Part shown: piece by piece, positions 35,517 through 45,202 of the stretch
Layout: each line of letters begins with the position of its first letter
Numbering within the stretch: the first letter of the stretch is position 1
Assembly: GCA_016713885.1 (NCBI GenBank)
Contig: JADJOF010000002.1
Location: forward strand, 434,001-498,000
DNA: 64,000 bases
Reading direction: 5' to 3'
DNA from: Bdellovibrionales bacterium
GTDB taxonomy: Bacteria > Bdellovibrionota > Bdellovibrionia > Bdellovibrionales > JAMPXM01
Translations under genes and position numbers: made by a program
Notes under the pieces: generated by a model
Database searches by the model: none
What the model saw: the letters and a program-made list of their open reading frames with translations, nothing else
Told to the model about the DNA's origin: nothing

Positions 35517-36164
35517 CTAGTCGACTTGAATCCAAGTGTTATCAACGCCGTATTGACGAACGAGACGGTTCACGATGAACGCGTTGTCCGGATGCAAGCG
35601 AACGCAGCCGTGTGATGCGCGCTGGCCAAGGTACTTCCAGTTGCTGCGCATTGTGCCGTGGATCGCGAAGCCGCCCTCGATGAAAACAGCATATGGCATA
35701 TTGCCCAAGCCCATGTAGTCGCCGCCCGGGAATTTGCTCGACGAATACTTATCGTAAACGCGTCCGTTTGGATGTTTGTCAAAATCTGGAGTGCCGTGGC
35801 CTGGAGCGCCTGTTGAAACCAAGAACTCGGCGTGTGGATTGCCGTTCACGTAGACATCCATGCGCTGCTCCGATTTGCGAACGCGAATGAAGACGGCGCA
35901 TGACGAGCGGTAGCAGCTATTTCCAAAGAGAGCCATCGGGCGATCGCCGAGGATTCGCGAATCAAATCGGAATCCTTCGCCGAACTCCGCATCAAGTTCT
36001 TTCAACTGCTCTTCGATATCGGGAGCATACGGATCGAGTTCGTCGTCGTCTGCCGCGATGTCAGCGTTAACTGCCGCGTTCGTGTTTTGGAGGTCGCCAT
36101 CGGCAAGTGCGGGGAGCGCAAAGCTCATGACGATCAAAAGGGCTGCGAGGAATTGTTTTTTCAT
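35517..36164 (-). CDS. Periplasmic L,D-transpeptidase (YkuD domain)
   Basis: 215 aa with a signal peptide (LAALLIVMSFALPALA), an acidic linker rich in D and E (about 30-60) and a C-terminal YkuD domain: EFLVSTGAPGHGTPDFDKHP, FAIHGT and the catalytic RASHGCVRLHPDNA. The acidic linker distinguishes it from the enzyme at 12.3 kb. It probably cross-links peptidoglycan or anchors a protein to it. Confidence 0.87.
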   Translation of the reverse strand: MKKQFLAALLIVMSFALPALADGDLQNTNAAVNADIAADDDELDPYAPDIEEQLKELDAEFGEGFRFDSRILGDRPMALFGNSCYRSSCAVFIRVRKSEQRMDVYVNGNPHAEFLVSTGAPGHGTPDFDKHPNGRVYDKYSSSKFPGGDYMGLGNMPYAVFIEGGFAIHGTMRSNWKYLGQRASHGCVRLHPDNAFIVNRLVRQYGVDNTWIQVD

Positions 36165-36437
36165 ATGGACTCACTTTTTTAGACAAAGAGGGGGTTAATC
36201 TGTCCCCAAGCGAGTAACCGAGGGGCTAGCCCGGCGGCAAGGCCGGGAGGGCGAATATAATTTTGATAGGCCCAAACTGGCCCACTTTCGTGTGGATTCT
36301 AGTCGGCAACAGGGACGTTCTGGGCGATCTTGGCCCGTGTGGCGATCTTTCTTAAAAACCACACGCTGGTGTGCCAGCTCGTGAAGGGCTCGACATGTCG
36401 ACCGAACTCAGTGACGATGGTACCCCAGGAGGCTGCA

Positions 36438-37001
36438 ATGACTTTGTTCAAAACTTCAGTGGCGCTATCGTCGATTGTCCTAGGGCTTTCTGGTTTGGCC
36501 GAGGCCGAGGTCGCCGCGCCGTCTCAGGTCGATCAGGCCTTTGAGAAGCTCACGGCTATCAATACGATGCGTGAAGGCTTGGCGGCGACTCTGGATGGGC
36601 GAAGAGATCCGATTACGGAAGAGACGTTTAAGCAGGTCTGCATGCCGGCGGGAAAGGCCTTGAAAGAATGGGCGACAAAAGCGGGCTATGAGGCAAGGCA
36701 AGTAGCGATGAAGAATCGCAATCCATCGAATGCGCTGACGGTTGCGGATGAGCCGGTATTTGCAAAGTTTGCGGCGGATTTTCGGCTCCGGCGTTTTGAA
36801 CAGGTGGTCGCGAGTGGCGGGCGTTCGGGGGTTCAGCTGTATGCGCGAATACCGGTCGTTGCTGCGTGTTTACACTGTCATGGTAGTGAGGTCGCGAGGC
36901 CCGAATTCATAAAAGAAAAGTACAAGGCCGACAAAGCTTTTGGTTTTAAGGTCGGCGATTTACGTGGATTGTACTCGGTCTTTATTCCAAAAAAGCAGTG
37001 A
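36438..37001 (+). CDS. DUF3365 (Tll0287-like) c-type haem protein
   Basis: 187 aa from the ATG at 36438 (AGGAGGCTGCA precedes it), with a signal peptide ending AEA. DUF3365 features are VCMPAGKALKEWA, RNPSNALTVADEPVFAKF and ARIPVVAACLHCHG, the last a C-x-x-C-H haem attachment site; FGFKVGDLRGLYSV closes the domain. A periplasmic redox or gas sensor role is likely. It overlaps the next ORF start region by a few bases. Confidence 0.82.
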   Translation: MTLFKTSVALSSIVLGLSGLAEAEVAAPSQVDQAFEKLTAINTMREGLAATLDGRRDPITEETFKQVCMPAGKALKEWATKAGYEARQVAMKNRNPSNALTVADEPVFAKFAADFRLRRFEQVVASGGRSGVQLYARIPVVAACLHCHGSEVARPEFIKEKYKADKAFGFKVGDLRGLYSVFIPKKQ

Positions 37002-37009
37002 GGAGTCAG

Positions 37010-38062
37010 ATGATGTCTTCAAAACTCACAGAGAAAGTTTCGCTCGGATATTCGATGCTTCGCAGTGCGCACTATGCTCTGCAGGGGGCTCTTTTGCCGT
37101 GGGTTGATGTGCTGGCGACGGGGCGGCGGCGTGAGGTGCCTCGCGATTACGTTCAGCATCTGTGGCAGGCCCTGCCGAAAATTCGCGCGCTGCTTGAACG
37201 CGATGCGAAGAATATTTCAGATGGGCTCTATCCGGTCGATGTGCTTCGGCCAGAGGGGCCTCTCTTGAGCATGGACTCAGGCTTCCGTTTGTCTATTTGG
37301 ATGCGTTTCGCTCGGCTCGGCGGCGAAATAAAAAAGAGACGAAAGTCTTCGATGCTTCGGCCGATGAGCTCCTGGAGGATGTGCCGGAGTACTATCGACG
37401 AAACTTTCACTTTCAGTCCAATGGATATCTAGGGAAGAGCTCGGCCGATCTCTATGAGCATCAAGTTGAGATCTTGTTTTCGGGGGCTGCGGATGCGATG
37501 CGCAGGCTCTTGATTCCGTCACTTAAGAAGCACTTTGCTCACGCCGGCGATGGCACCGGGCTGCACTTCCTTGAGATTGGTTCGGGAACGGGACGGCTCA
37601 CGCGGTTCATCGCTCTTGCGTTTCCAAAAGCCCACATCACCTGTGTTGATTTGAGTTCCTTTTATCTGAAAGAGGCACAACTGCGTCTCGGTTCGTTTCA
37701 TCGCATCGACTACATGCAGGGAAAGGGAGAGGCGCTGCCGCTTGTCGATGGGACTTTCGACGCGGTTTTCTCGTGCTTCTTGTTTCATGAACTTCCGAGC
37801 GATGTGCGAGTGGCGATGATTAAAGAGGGGAAGCGATTGCTTAAGCCAGAATGGCCTCTATGGTATGGTGGATTCTCTGCAGTGGGATGATGACTCAGAG
37901 TTCAATTGGGCGCTTGAGCAGTTTGCAAAAGACTTTCACGAGCCATTTTACAAAGACTACACGCAAAAGCCACTTGAGATCTTGTTGAAAGAGGCGGGCC
38001 TCACCGACGTTCAGGCCGACATTGGCTTTCTGTCGAAAGCGGTTACGGGCGTCATTTCTTAG
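37010..38062 (+). CDS. SAM-dependent methyltransferase, two frameshifts
   Basis: Three frames make one about 350-aa protein. Frame 1 (from ATG 37010 or 37013, after AGGAG) covers LTEKVSLGYSMLRSAHYALQG to about 37290. Frame 2 reads KVFDASADELLEDVPEYYRRNFH, split here, and the class-I core: LHFLEIGSGTGRLTRFIA, HITCVDLSSFYL and DAVFSCFLFHELP. Frame 3 from about 37850 gives NGLYGMVDSLQWDDDSEF and a C-terminal helix. The second break is at AAGCCAGAATGG. The motif-I EIGSGTG and acidic CVDLS are intact; the substrate is unknown. Confidence 0.78.
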
Positions 38063-38127
38063 AATTAGAAGATAACTCGGTCTATTGGTAGAGAAGTGCA
38101 ATAGGGTGGGCCTGCTGGAGGCCGATC

Positions 38128-38910
38128 ATGAGAGGCGCAGTTCTCGTTCTGTTTTGTTTGCTTGGGCATTGCCTGCAGCCGGTGCAGGCACAAGAAGCGG
38201 AGCCGCGGTCAGAGTCTGAATTGGGATTGAAGGACAGTTTGAATCTCACGGGCTACAATGAGATCTACTATGCCTACGGCAATCCGAGCGCAAAGGTTCA
38301 ATTTAGCTTCAAATATCAGATGATCGAGAAGCTTCCGCTGTACTTTGGGTACACGCAGCTGATGTTCTGGCTTCAGCAGCAAGACTCGCAGCCATTTAAA
38401 GACGTGAACTATAGTCCTGATGCCTTTTATCGAATTCAAGCGAAGGCCGGAATTTTAGAGTCGGTCGATCTTGCGCCGTATTCACACACATCGAACGGTC
38501 GCGACGGCGCCGATTCGCGATCTATAAACCGGGCATACGCGAGATTGAATCTCGAGACGCCATCGGCGAATCAAGAGATTAAAATGGTGGTCACCCTCTA
38601 TAGTTACTACGGTCTCAACGAGGACAATTCTGATATTCATGACTTCATCAGCCCGCTCGATTTGCGGTTCACGTTCACACAGTTTGTACCGTGGATTTTT
38701 GATCGCGGACAATTGTCAGTCAGAGTTTTTCCCGGCGGCCGCTTGGCTGAAAACTGGGGAAGCGGCGGGCAGGAGGTTGGCTTGAGTTTTCGTGTCGGCG
38801 GCTTTGGACTTCAGCCATCGATTTATATTCAGTACTATGGCGGCTACGCCGAGTCGCTGCTGAGCTATCGGCGGCGCGAGAGCATCGCCCGTATTGGGAT
38901 CGTGCTGTAG
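38128..38910 (+). CDS. pldA: Outer-membrane phospholipase A (OMPLA)
   Basis: 260 aa beta-barrel with a signal peptide ending VQA; GGAGG lies before the ATG. The catalytic motif is APYSHTSNGRDGADSRS followed by NRAYARL: His-Ser of YSHTSNG and the Asn pair up as in OMPLA, and the N-terminal NEIYYAYG and QFSFKYQ strands fit. The enzyme hydrolyses phospholipids in the outer leaflet and is calcium-dependent as a dimer. Confidence 0.88.
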   Translation: MRGAVLVLFCLLGHCLQPVQAQEAEPRSESELGLKDSLNLTGYNEIYYAYGNPSAKVQFSFKYQMIEKLPLYFGYTQLMFWLQQQDSQPFKDVNYSPDAFYRIQAKAGILESVDLAPYSHTSNGRDGADSRSINRAYARLNLETPSANQEIKMVVTLYSYYGLNEDNSDIHDFISPLDLRFTFTQFVPWIFDRGQLSVRVFPGGRLAENWGSGGQEVGLSFRVGGFGLQPSIYIQYYGGYAESLLSYRRRESIARIGIVL

Positions 38911-38974
38911 GACATTGTACGGCCGCACAAATGGTCAAATGACTTCGGTCCTTGAGTTGACTAATGTCAGCGCC

Positions 38975-39868
38975 ATGTCGAAACACCAACTCTCGATGCT
39001 CAATCAGGCCATCCAGTACATTGAGCAAAATTTGTGTGAGTCAATTTCTGTTATCGATGTCTGCGACCTGTTTCCAGTGTCCCGCTGGGAGTTTCAGCGC
39101 TGGTTTAGAGCTCATGTCGGAGATTCTATCGGTAGCTACACTCGTTCTCGACGGCTAACAGAGGCGATGCTCGAGTTAAAGAGATCGCCTGATCGGAAGA
39201 TTCTCGATATCGCGATTCAGTACCAGTTTGGCTCTCAAGAGGCGTTTACACGTGCATTTAAAGTCTACTTTTCGATTGCCCCGGGACAGGCGAGGAGCGC
39301 CGACAATCGATTTGATAGACTCTTGAAACCACGAGCGACTGAGAGTTTGCTAAAGCATCTGCAAGTCGGTATTCAGCGCGAACCCGATATCAAAGAGCTG
39401 GGACCGTTTCGTTTTATAGGTCTTCAGGTGGAGATAAGCTCGTTTCTTCAGGACAAAGAGTATGTCGAGAAGGCGCCGGCGCATTGGCGCATGTTCACGA
39501 AGCGATTGAATGAACTCCAGCAGAGAAAAAGTGAGAATCGCTATGGCGTCGCTTTCAGCGAAGGTGGGCAAATGCTGGAGTCTCGGCTTCAATATCTCGC
39601 GGCTTTGGACTGTCTTGACACGGCTCCGGTGCCGACCGGGATGATTGAAGCGTTGTTTGAAAAACGCCTCTATGCGATTTTTGAAAATGTCGGTCTAGCC
39701 GATCGATCGCAGGATACCATCGACTATGTCTATGGATTCTGGCTGCCGAACAGTGGCTATCGCCGAGCTGAGGGTTCAGATTTTGAGATTTTCGATGATC
39801 GCTATTCGCTTTCGAATCCTCAATCGGTCTCGTCCTATTGTCTGCCAATCGAGCGTCTTGCGACTTAG
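38975..39868 (+). CDS. AraC-family regulator with GyrI-like domain (Rob type)
   Basis: About 297 aa. N-terminal double helix-turn-helix: AIQYIEQNLCESISVIDVCDL, SRWEFQRWFRAHVGDSIGSY and ILDIAIQYQFGSQEAFTRAFK, close to Rob/SoxS. The C-terminal half (KELGPFRFIGLQVE...VYGFWLPNSGYRRAEG) is a GyrI-like effector-binding domain that binds amphipathic small molecules. The ATG at 38975 is preferred because it opens the DNA-binding domain; 38939 is possible. pldA lies immediately upstream. Confidence 0.83.
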   Translation: MSKHQLSMLNQAIQYIEQNLCESISVIDVCDLFPVSRWEFQRWFRAHVGDSIGSYTRSRRLTEAMLELKRSPDRKILDIAIQYQFGSQEAFTRAFKVYFSIAPGQARSADNRFDRLLKPRATESLLKHLQVGIQREPDIKELGPFRFIGLQVEISSFLQDKEYVEKAPAHWRMFTKRLNELQQRKSENRYGVAFSEGGQMLESRLQYLAALDCLDTAPVPTGMIEALFEKRLYAIFENVGLADRSQDTIDYVYGFWLPNSGYRRAEGSDFEIFDDRYSLSNPQSVSSYCLPIERLAT

Positions 39869-39993
39869 CGTCGAGTGGTATGGAAATTCTGCAAGAAGTC
39901 GATTTTCGCACAAAGTATCAAATAGACCTTTCCGTTATTCAGTACACCTCCTTGCATTGAGTGAATTGTTGAAAACCTCATCAAGGAGAAAAA

Positions 39994-40353
39994 ATGAAGT
40001 CACTTTTGTTGGTTATGATGGTGCTATTTTCCAATTCCGCTTTCGCTGCAGGGTCAGAGGCGGTGGTGAGCTGCGGGGAGACATTCTGGGGATTTGGAGT
40101 ATTTGTCTCCGCCGATGGTGCGGCGTCAGCACATGTTCAATCGGGCTATTCATCGTATTCGCTCAAGGATTGTGTGACTGAAGACGCCGTTGTGATCTGT
40201 CAGGCCAATGTCGTTGGAATGGACCGAACCGAAGAAATGCATAAGGTTCGCCTTCAACAGAGTGCCGATGGCACTTATTCTGGAGTGTGGTCGCGTCTGC
40301 ACAATGGCACTGAAACGGCGTTCGTTTTTGAAAGCTGTCGGCAGGTTCGGTAG
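39994..40353 (+). CDS. Small secreted protein
   Basis: 119 aa. AAGGAG lies five bases before the ATG; signal peptide LLLVMMVLFSNSAFA. The mature part has four Cys and is beta-rich (GFGVFVSADGAASAHVQ). No family recognised. Confidence 0.7.
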   Translation: MKSLLLVMMVLFSNSAFAAGSEAVVSCGETFWGFGVFVSADGAASAHVQSGYSSYSLKDCVTEDAVVICQANVVGMDRTEEMHKVRLQQSADGTYSGVWSRLHNGTETAFVFESCRQVR

Positions 40354-40536
40354 GCTCGACGACGTCATTGTTCCTCGATGAGGACAATTTGGATTGCGAA
40401 TCGACGCCTGTCGAACTTCTAGACGCCGCCGGCTATGGCGAGGCGGTTAGCGCGGTGCTCGTCTGCCTTTATAAGGTCTTAAGATTGCATCTTAAAGTCG
40501 CGTAAAAAGAGGCGAAATTTCGCTAGGAGATGCCGG

Positions 40537-42794
40537 ATTTTAAACCGCAGGGTTCAGATCGCATTGCTCGTCGCACTTGAGGTCGCAGTTGGAGGAATCT
40601 CCGCTGCCGTGCAAGCGGTTGAGTACCAGGCGGGCGATCTCCTTGGCAGCAGTGTGACCTGCGCTGATCGGCAACAAAAGTATCGTGGACTTGCTCAGTG
40701 TGATCTCCGACAGAGCTCGTCGTCGCTTGGTGACATTCAAACGCAGCTGATTCGAGGCGAAGGAGAGAAGCTTTCGCGGGCTCTTCGAAAAGACTACTTT
40801 TCTCAAATTGAGACGGCACTGACTTCGCAATTTCAAGCAGCCACGTGGCTTGCCGGTGAGAATCTTTTGCGAGGCGAGTATGCGGTCGCAGGTGGCTCGC
40901 TTCAAAAGGCGATCGACTCGGCGACGGCGAAGTGTTCAGGAGAAGAGCGCAGCCTGCTTGAAAGCCTATCGGCGAATTTTAAAAATGCGAAGGCATCCGA
41001 CGCGCTCAGCTTTGCAAGTTTACCTCAGGAGTATGCGGATCAGCCAAAGGAGTTTGTTCAAAAGCGAATGCTCATCGCGTGGCTTGAGATCAATCGCATC
41101 GAGCGGTTCTTAACAGACCGGCCGCTTTCGAAAGTCCAAAAGCAGGAACTTAGAACACGGCTTGAAAAAATCCGCGCGACCTATCCATTGGTCGCGACGT
41201 CGCACGGAGCCTATACGCTCAGTCAGTTGGCGTTGATCGACTACGGTCAGGTTACTTTTGTCGATAGCACACAGCCGCATCCGCAAATTGACCAGATCTT
41301 GTTTCCATCAGAGGTCGACGGAAAGTATGCCGTCATCCCTGCGGGAAAAAATAAGCAACAGGGCCATGAGGGGCTAGTGAATCAGATTCTTGCTCAGCCG
41401 CTCACGCCACGAGTTGAAAAGGAGATTCGCACGCTGATGGTGAGCTCGCTTAAGAATAGCTTCGAGAGCATCGGTGGTCTTTGTCAGTTGAATGCCTGCC
41501 AGACAATGCAGCTCAGTCTTCCGACGACGGCGAGTAAGATCAATGATATGGCCGACGAGAGTCAGAACCTGACGACGGCCGCAGCGTGCTCGTGCAAGTT
41601 GATGGTGCCGACTGAGATGGTTGGAACGGGCGCACAGCTCATGATGGCCGGTACGGCGATCGGTGGCGCGGTTCTTTGTCCCTTCACTCTCGGCATGGGG
41701 TGCTTCGTATCGGCAGCCAGTACGGCGGGATTGACGGTGGCGTCGGCGGCCAATACGTACGGGGCGATGAAAGACCTTAAGCAAGCAAAGCCGATCGGTG
41801 TAGCGGCGCGCGCTCTGCCGGGGCTATCGAATGAGAGCCGGGCCGCGGCAAAGCAAGCTGAGAATCAAGCGGTGGGACGAGTGATTGGCGGACTTGCAAT
41901 GACGGCGACGGGAGCGATTTCAGGTTCACAGATGGTCCGCCAAGGGGCTGATGCGAGAGAGGTGCTGAGCACGGCGTGGCGGCCAGCCAATCCGAGTGAG
42001 ATGGCGGGGTATTTTCAAACCCATGTCCGTGAAGTCGGTCGGACAGCGCGGAAGATCTATAAGAGCAACGTCGAGTATTTTCCGCACATGCGGCCTGACT
42101 CTATCAAGGCGTTAAAGTCTCACGACATGGAGAAGTTCTTAAGTTTTCAGAGTCTCGCTGAGAGGTACGGTTACAGAGGCGTGCCAAAGGCGCTTGTCGA
42201 TGATCTCGCGGATAAAGAGATGTTCTCGCACCTCGTATCGAAAGATGGAAAGTACATTGAGATGGTATTTCGGATTCTCTCTACGCCCTTTGGGGGCATA
42301 GTCCAGAGAGCTTACAGGCAAAACTGAGCCTCGCAAAATCGGCGACAGAGCGACGCAACCTCGAAGCGTTGATAAAACTTCGCGAATACGTGGTGACTTC
42401 GATGGAGTCGCTCGACAATGCGATTATGCTTCCCGCTTACAAGGCCGCCGGCTCTGCTGCCGCTCGAGTTGAGGTGCGATTGATTGAGCTGATGGCCGAC
42501 AAGGCGGCGCGGACTGGGAACGGTATTACGGTCAGTGAGATGGGCCGCGCCGTGTATCCGACGCGCGAGCTCTATGATAAGTTTGGCGTTGAGGGGCTTG
42601 CAAAGCACATCGCTGATCCAAACTCTCCAGAAGAGCTTCAAGCCGCACGGGTTCTCGTGAAAAGAATCGGTCTTGAAAATATCAAGCGTGTGACAGAAAG
42701 CATTGAGTCGAATTTTGTATCTGAGGGACTGCCGACCTCGTTTAAGAACACAGTTCTGAATGCGTTTCCGCGACGCCCGCTTCCGGCGAATTAG
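40537..42794 (+). CDS. Large secreted protein, unusual ATT start, one frameshift
   Basis: About 752 aa, no known family. No ATG, GTG or TTG gives a full signal peptide. ATT at 40537, seven bases after AGGAG, gives MLNRRVQIALLVALEVAVGG then ISAAVQA, a textbook signal; the alternative TTG at 40564 removes the positive n-region. The protein has a helical N-half (with GSSVTCADRQQKYRG), a hydrophobic Gly/Ala-rich stretch about residues 375-420, and a C-terminal helical part. The frame breaks in GGGGG at about 42292; from there SPESLQAKLSLAKSATERR continues to 42794. A membrane-inserting or secreted effector role is only a guess. Confidence 0.6.
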
Positions 42795-43789
42795 TCGATC
42801 ACGACCGGGCGTCGTGTTGAGCTGCGGCCAACCGTGTCTTCGACTAAGCCATATTCTTTTATGGGAATTCCGGTGGCGGCGAGTTTTTGATAGAGACTGG
42901 AGTTTCGGTTTGTCCCTTGCGGAACAATCCAATATGCGACGTGGCTAAGATCGAGTGTGCCCCAGACCTGCGCTTCGAAGTAGTACTTCACTTCTTTGTC
43001 GCCGTAGGCTTTGATCTCAACGGGTTGGTTGTCGAAGACGAAGATATCGTTTGGAGAGGCGGCGAGGCTGTCGGTTGGAGTCCACGTTGAGCGAGGCTGA
43101 ACCTCCTCTTTGAGCACGGCGCCGTAGTGGCCATACTGATTTCGAAATACGACGTTCCCGATATCGATCGAGCGACTGCGAACCACGAGATAAGCTGACT
43201 TTGGACGAAGACGATTGTAGGGGTCCTTTCGTGTTAGCTCGCGTCGTCGGGTCGATATCTTCGCCCCCTCGAGAGAGCCTCTCGAAGCCTCTTTGATTAG
43301 AGTGTCTCTCATGTGTGAGCCGTATCCGCCGGACTCGACGGTAATGCCGGTGAGGTAGTTCTCGAGTTGTGCACGGGCGGAAGGAGTTGAGTCGCCGTTG
43401 GTGTGTCCGACCTGGTGAATATTGAGAAAACCATCTTTGATGATCGAATCGACGCTGTCTTCTCGAAAGAAAAGCATGAGATCCGTTTCGGTACTTGGCC
43501 GAAATGAATTCCGTCCGCTCCTTCTGATTCTACGATTCCTATCTCCGAGCTTTGTGACCAAAGCCTCGGCGATCTCTTCGGTCGAGTAGCTCTTGTAGGC
43601 GTCGTCGGGGATGCGATCTGTGATGAGTGCCGTGAGCTCGGCTTGGCGAGTGGCGTGGTGGCTTGCACCGCCAGTAAAGAGCTTTTCGCAGCGAGCGCCA
43701 CGAGGCAATGCGACCGCATCAATAGTGGGCAATATGAGCATTGAGGCAAAAAGAACGAGTGGAATAGCGAGGTTTTCTTGGCGCTTCAT
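42791..43789 (-). CDS. Secreted protein of unknown family
   Basis: 332 aa from the ATG at 43789, which opens a signal peptide (AIPLVLFASMLILPTIDAVA). It contains FREDSVDSIIKDGFLNIHQ and TGITVESGGYGSHMRDTLI with RPKSAYLVVRSRSIDIGNV, suggestive of an enzyme with conserved His and Glu, but I cannot name a family. Its stop overlaps the stop of the large secreted protein gene convergently, and the two may be functionally linked. Confidence 0.6.
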   Translation of the reverse strand: MKRQENLAIPLVLFASMLILPTIDAVALPRGARCEKLFTGGASHHATRQAELTALITDRIPDDAYKSYSTEEIAEALVTKLGDRNRRIRRSGRNSFRPSTETDLMLFFREDSVDSIIKDGFLNIHQVGHTNGDSTPSARAQLENYLTGITVESGGYGSHMRDTLIKEASRGSLEGAKISTRRRELTRKDPYNRLRPKSAYLVVRSRSIDIGNVVFRNQYGHYGAVLKEEVQPRSTWTPTDSLAASPNDIFVFDNQPVEIKAYGDKEVKYYFEAQVWGTLDLSHVAYWIVPQGTNRNSSLYQKLAATGIPIKEYGLVEDTVGRSSTRRPVVID

Positions 43790-43934
43790 CGATCGCTCAA
43801 TGTCTGCAAGGAGTGGGCATATTCCTTGGTCTTTTAAATTAAACACATTGGTACTGGCGAAAGCACGGCTGTCGAACTTTCGGTCATGCCGCCTTAGAAA
43901 GTCACACCAAGATGAAGCCCCGACTCGGCTTGGT

Positions 43935-44180
43935 CTATGAACGACCGTTTCCGATCTTTTTGATGACCTCATTTTCGATGGCGGTGATCTTATTCGGATC
44001 GGCGGCTTTGTCTTTAATAGAAAACAAGTTCTTGATGCCGCTCTTCAGGATTTCGAGGTGTTTTTGCATATTTGCGGCAGTGTTGACACATCATAAGGTG
44101 AACGCGAACTTCGAGACGCTTTCGCCACGTGCTGCGATCCTCAGGCTCAATGTTTTGACAATCTCTTTGCAGCTCAACAT
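43935..44180 (-). CDS. Zinc-finger anti-sigma factor, two compensating frameshifts
   Basis: 82-codon gene from the ATG at 44180, with an AAGGAG site and an 8-bp gap after the sigma gene. It begins MLSCKEIVKTLS, the usual start of zf-HC2 anti-sigma factors. The middle (EDRSTWRKRLEVRVHLMMCQ then HCRKYAK) is in another frame, and HLEILKSGIKNLFSI to NGRS returns to the first frame. The breaks are near 44135-44150 and in an AAAAA run at 44061-44065. Cys in MLSC, His-x3-Cys and CxxC would hold zinc. It would inhibit the sigma factor encoded just upstream. Confidence 0.75.
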
Positions 44181-44188
44181 AAAGCTCC

Positions 44189-44767
44189 TTACCGACTCTT
44201 TCGATCGACGCATTCGCGGAGTTGGACTCGCGCACGGAAAAGTAGAACTCCAAGGTTAGTGGCCGTAACGCTCAGAATCTTACAAATCTCATCGGTCATC
44301 TCGTCTTCAACTTCTTTGAGGAGAAAGGCCATCTTTTGATTGCTCGGGAGAAGTTCAAGACACCTGGCGATGAGAGACATTGTTTGCGTCGACTCAAGGA
44401 ACTTATCCGGATGAACCGGAGAGTGTGCGGCAATCCAGTGTCCTTTTGAGTCAAAGTGGGAATCGAGGACGTCTTCAATATTCTCGGTCGCTTCTGCTCG
44501 TGCGACTTGCCGTCTGTGCTCCGACGCCTTGTTATAGAGAATTCCGAATAAAAAAGTGCGAACAGTGGAGCGGCCATCAAACTGAGCCACTACGTTAAAA
44601 AATGTAATCCATACTGACTGCATGACATCTTCGGCTTCGACTTCATTGAAGCCAAGCCCGAGGCAGGCTTTGTAGAGATGCTTTGTGTGTTGACGAACAA
44701 GGGCTTCGAGAGCGACAGGGTCTCGCTTTCGAAGTTTTTCAATTTGATCGGATTCGTTTTTTGCCAC
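44189..44767 (-). CDS. ECF RNA polymerase sigma factor
   Basis: 192 aa. Sigma-2 region: LEALVRQHTKHLYKACLGLGFNEVEAEDVMQ, split at 20, with the DAEDVxQ-like motif VEAEDVMQSVWITFF. Sigma-4 region: LELLPSNQKMAFLLKEVED and the helix-turn-helix MTDEICKILSVTATNLGVLLFRAR (in parts). It lies between doxX and an anti-sigma gene and likely autoregulates the six-gene operon in response to copper or thiol stress. Confidence 0.9.
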   Translation of the reverse strand: MAKNESDQIEKLRKRDPVALEALVRQHTKHLYKACLGLGFNEVEAEDVMQSVWITFFNVVAQFDGRSTVRTFLFGILYNKASEHRRQVARAEATENIEDVLDSHFDSKGHWIAAHSPVHPDKFLESTQTMSLIARCLELLPSNQKMAFLLKEVEDEMTDEICKILSVTATNLGVLLFRARVQLRECVDRKSR

Positions 44768-44776
44768 AGAGCAATC

Positions 44777-45202
44777 CTAACAGGACTTCTTGGGCTGACA
44801 AGACTTTCGGGCCAAGAGTTTGTCGATGGAGAGAAACTGGGCACCATAGCTTGCAAGCCAGGTAAGAATAACGATGTAGAGAAACTCAGAAAGGCTGAGT
44901 AGCGTTGAGAAGTCAGTGACTTCGTCCCAATGTGCTGTGCGTATGGCGACCAGCATGATTCCGATGAGCGGAAGACTTGAGAGGCGAGTAAAGAAGCCAG
45001 TCAGAATAAAGAGTCCAGCGACCAGCTCGAGGCCGCTCACCAGAGGGGCCTGAAGATTGGCGAGTGGAATGCCGAGTGACTCAAAGTATCCGACGACTTT
45101 GGGTAGGTCGTGCAGCTTGCCCCAGCCGGACTCGACAAAGACCGTGCCGATGGTGAGCCGTGCTGCGATTTCGGGGATAGACTTGTGGGCCGAATACTTC
45201 AC
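44777..45202 (-). CDS. DoxX-family membrane protein (BufD type)
   Basis: 141 aa from a GTG at 45202 (GGAGG before it) that overlaps the preceding stop as GTGA. Four hydrophobic helices: IAARLTIGTVFVESGWGKL, SGLELVAGLFILTGF, LPLIGIMLVAIRTA and LSLSEFLYIVILTWL. The tail ends ARKSCQPKKSC, an unusual Cys-Lys end. DoxX proteins accompany MNIO/DUF692 operons, where they are thought to handle membrane redox steps. Confidence 0.85.
   Translation of the reverse strand: MKYSAHKSIPEIAARLTIGTVFVESGWGKLHDLPKVVGYFESLGIPLANLQAPLVSGLELVAGLFILTGFFTRLSSLPLIGIMLVAIRTAHWDEVTDFSTLLSLSEFLYIVILTWLASYGAQFLSIDKLLARKSCQPKKSC

Noticed and set aside
36230..36260. CCCGGC...GCCGGG hairpin upstream of the DUF3365 gene
   Set aside because: No T run follows on either side, so it was not called a terminator.
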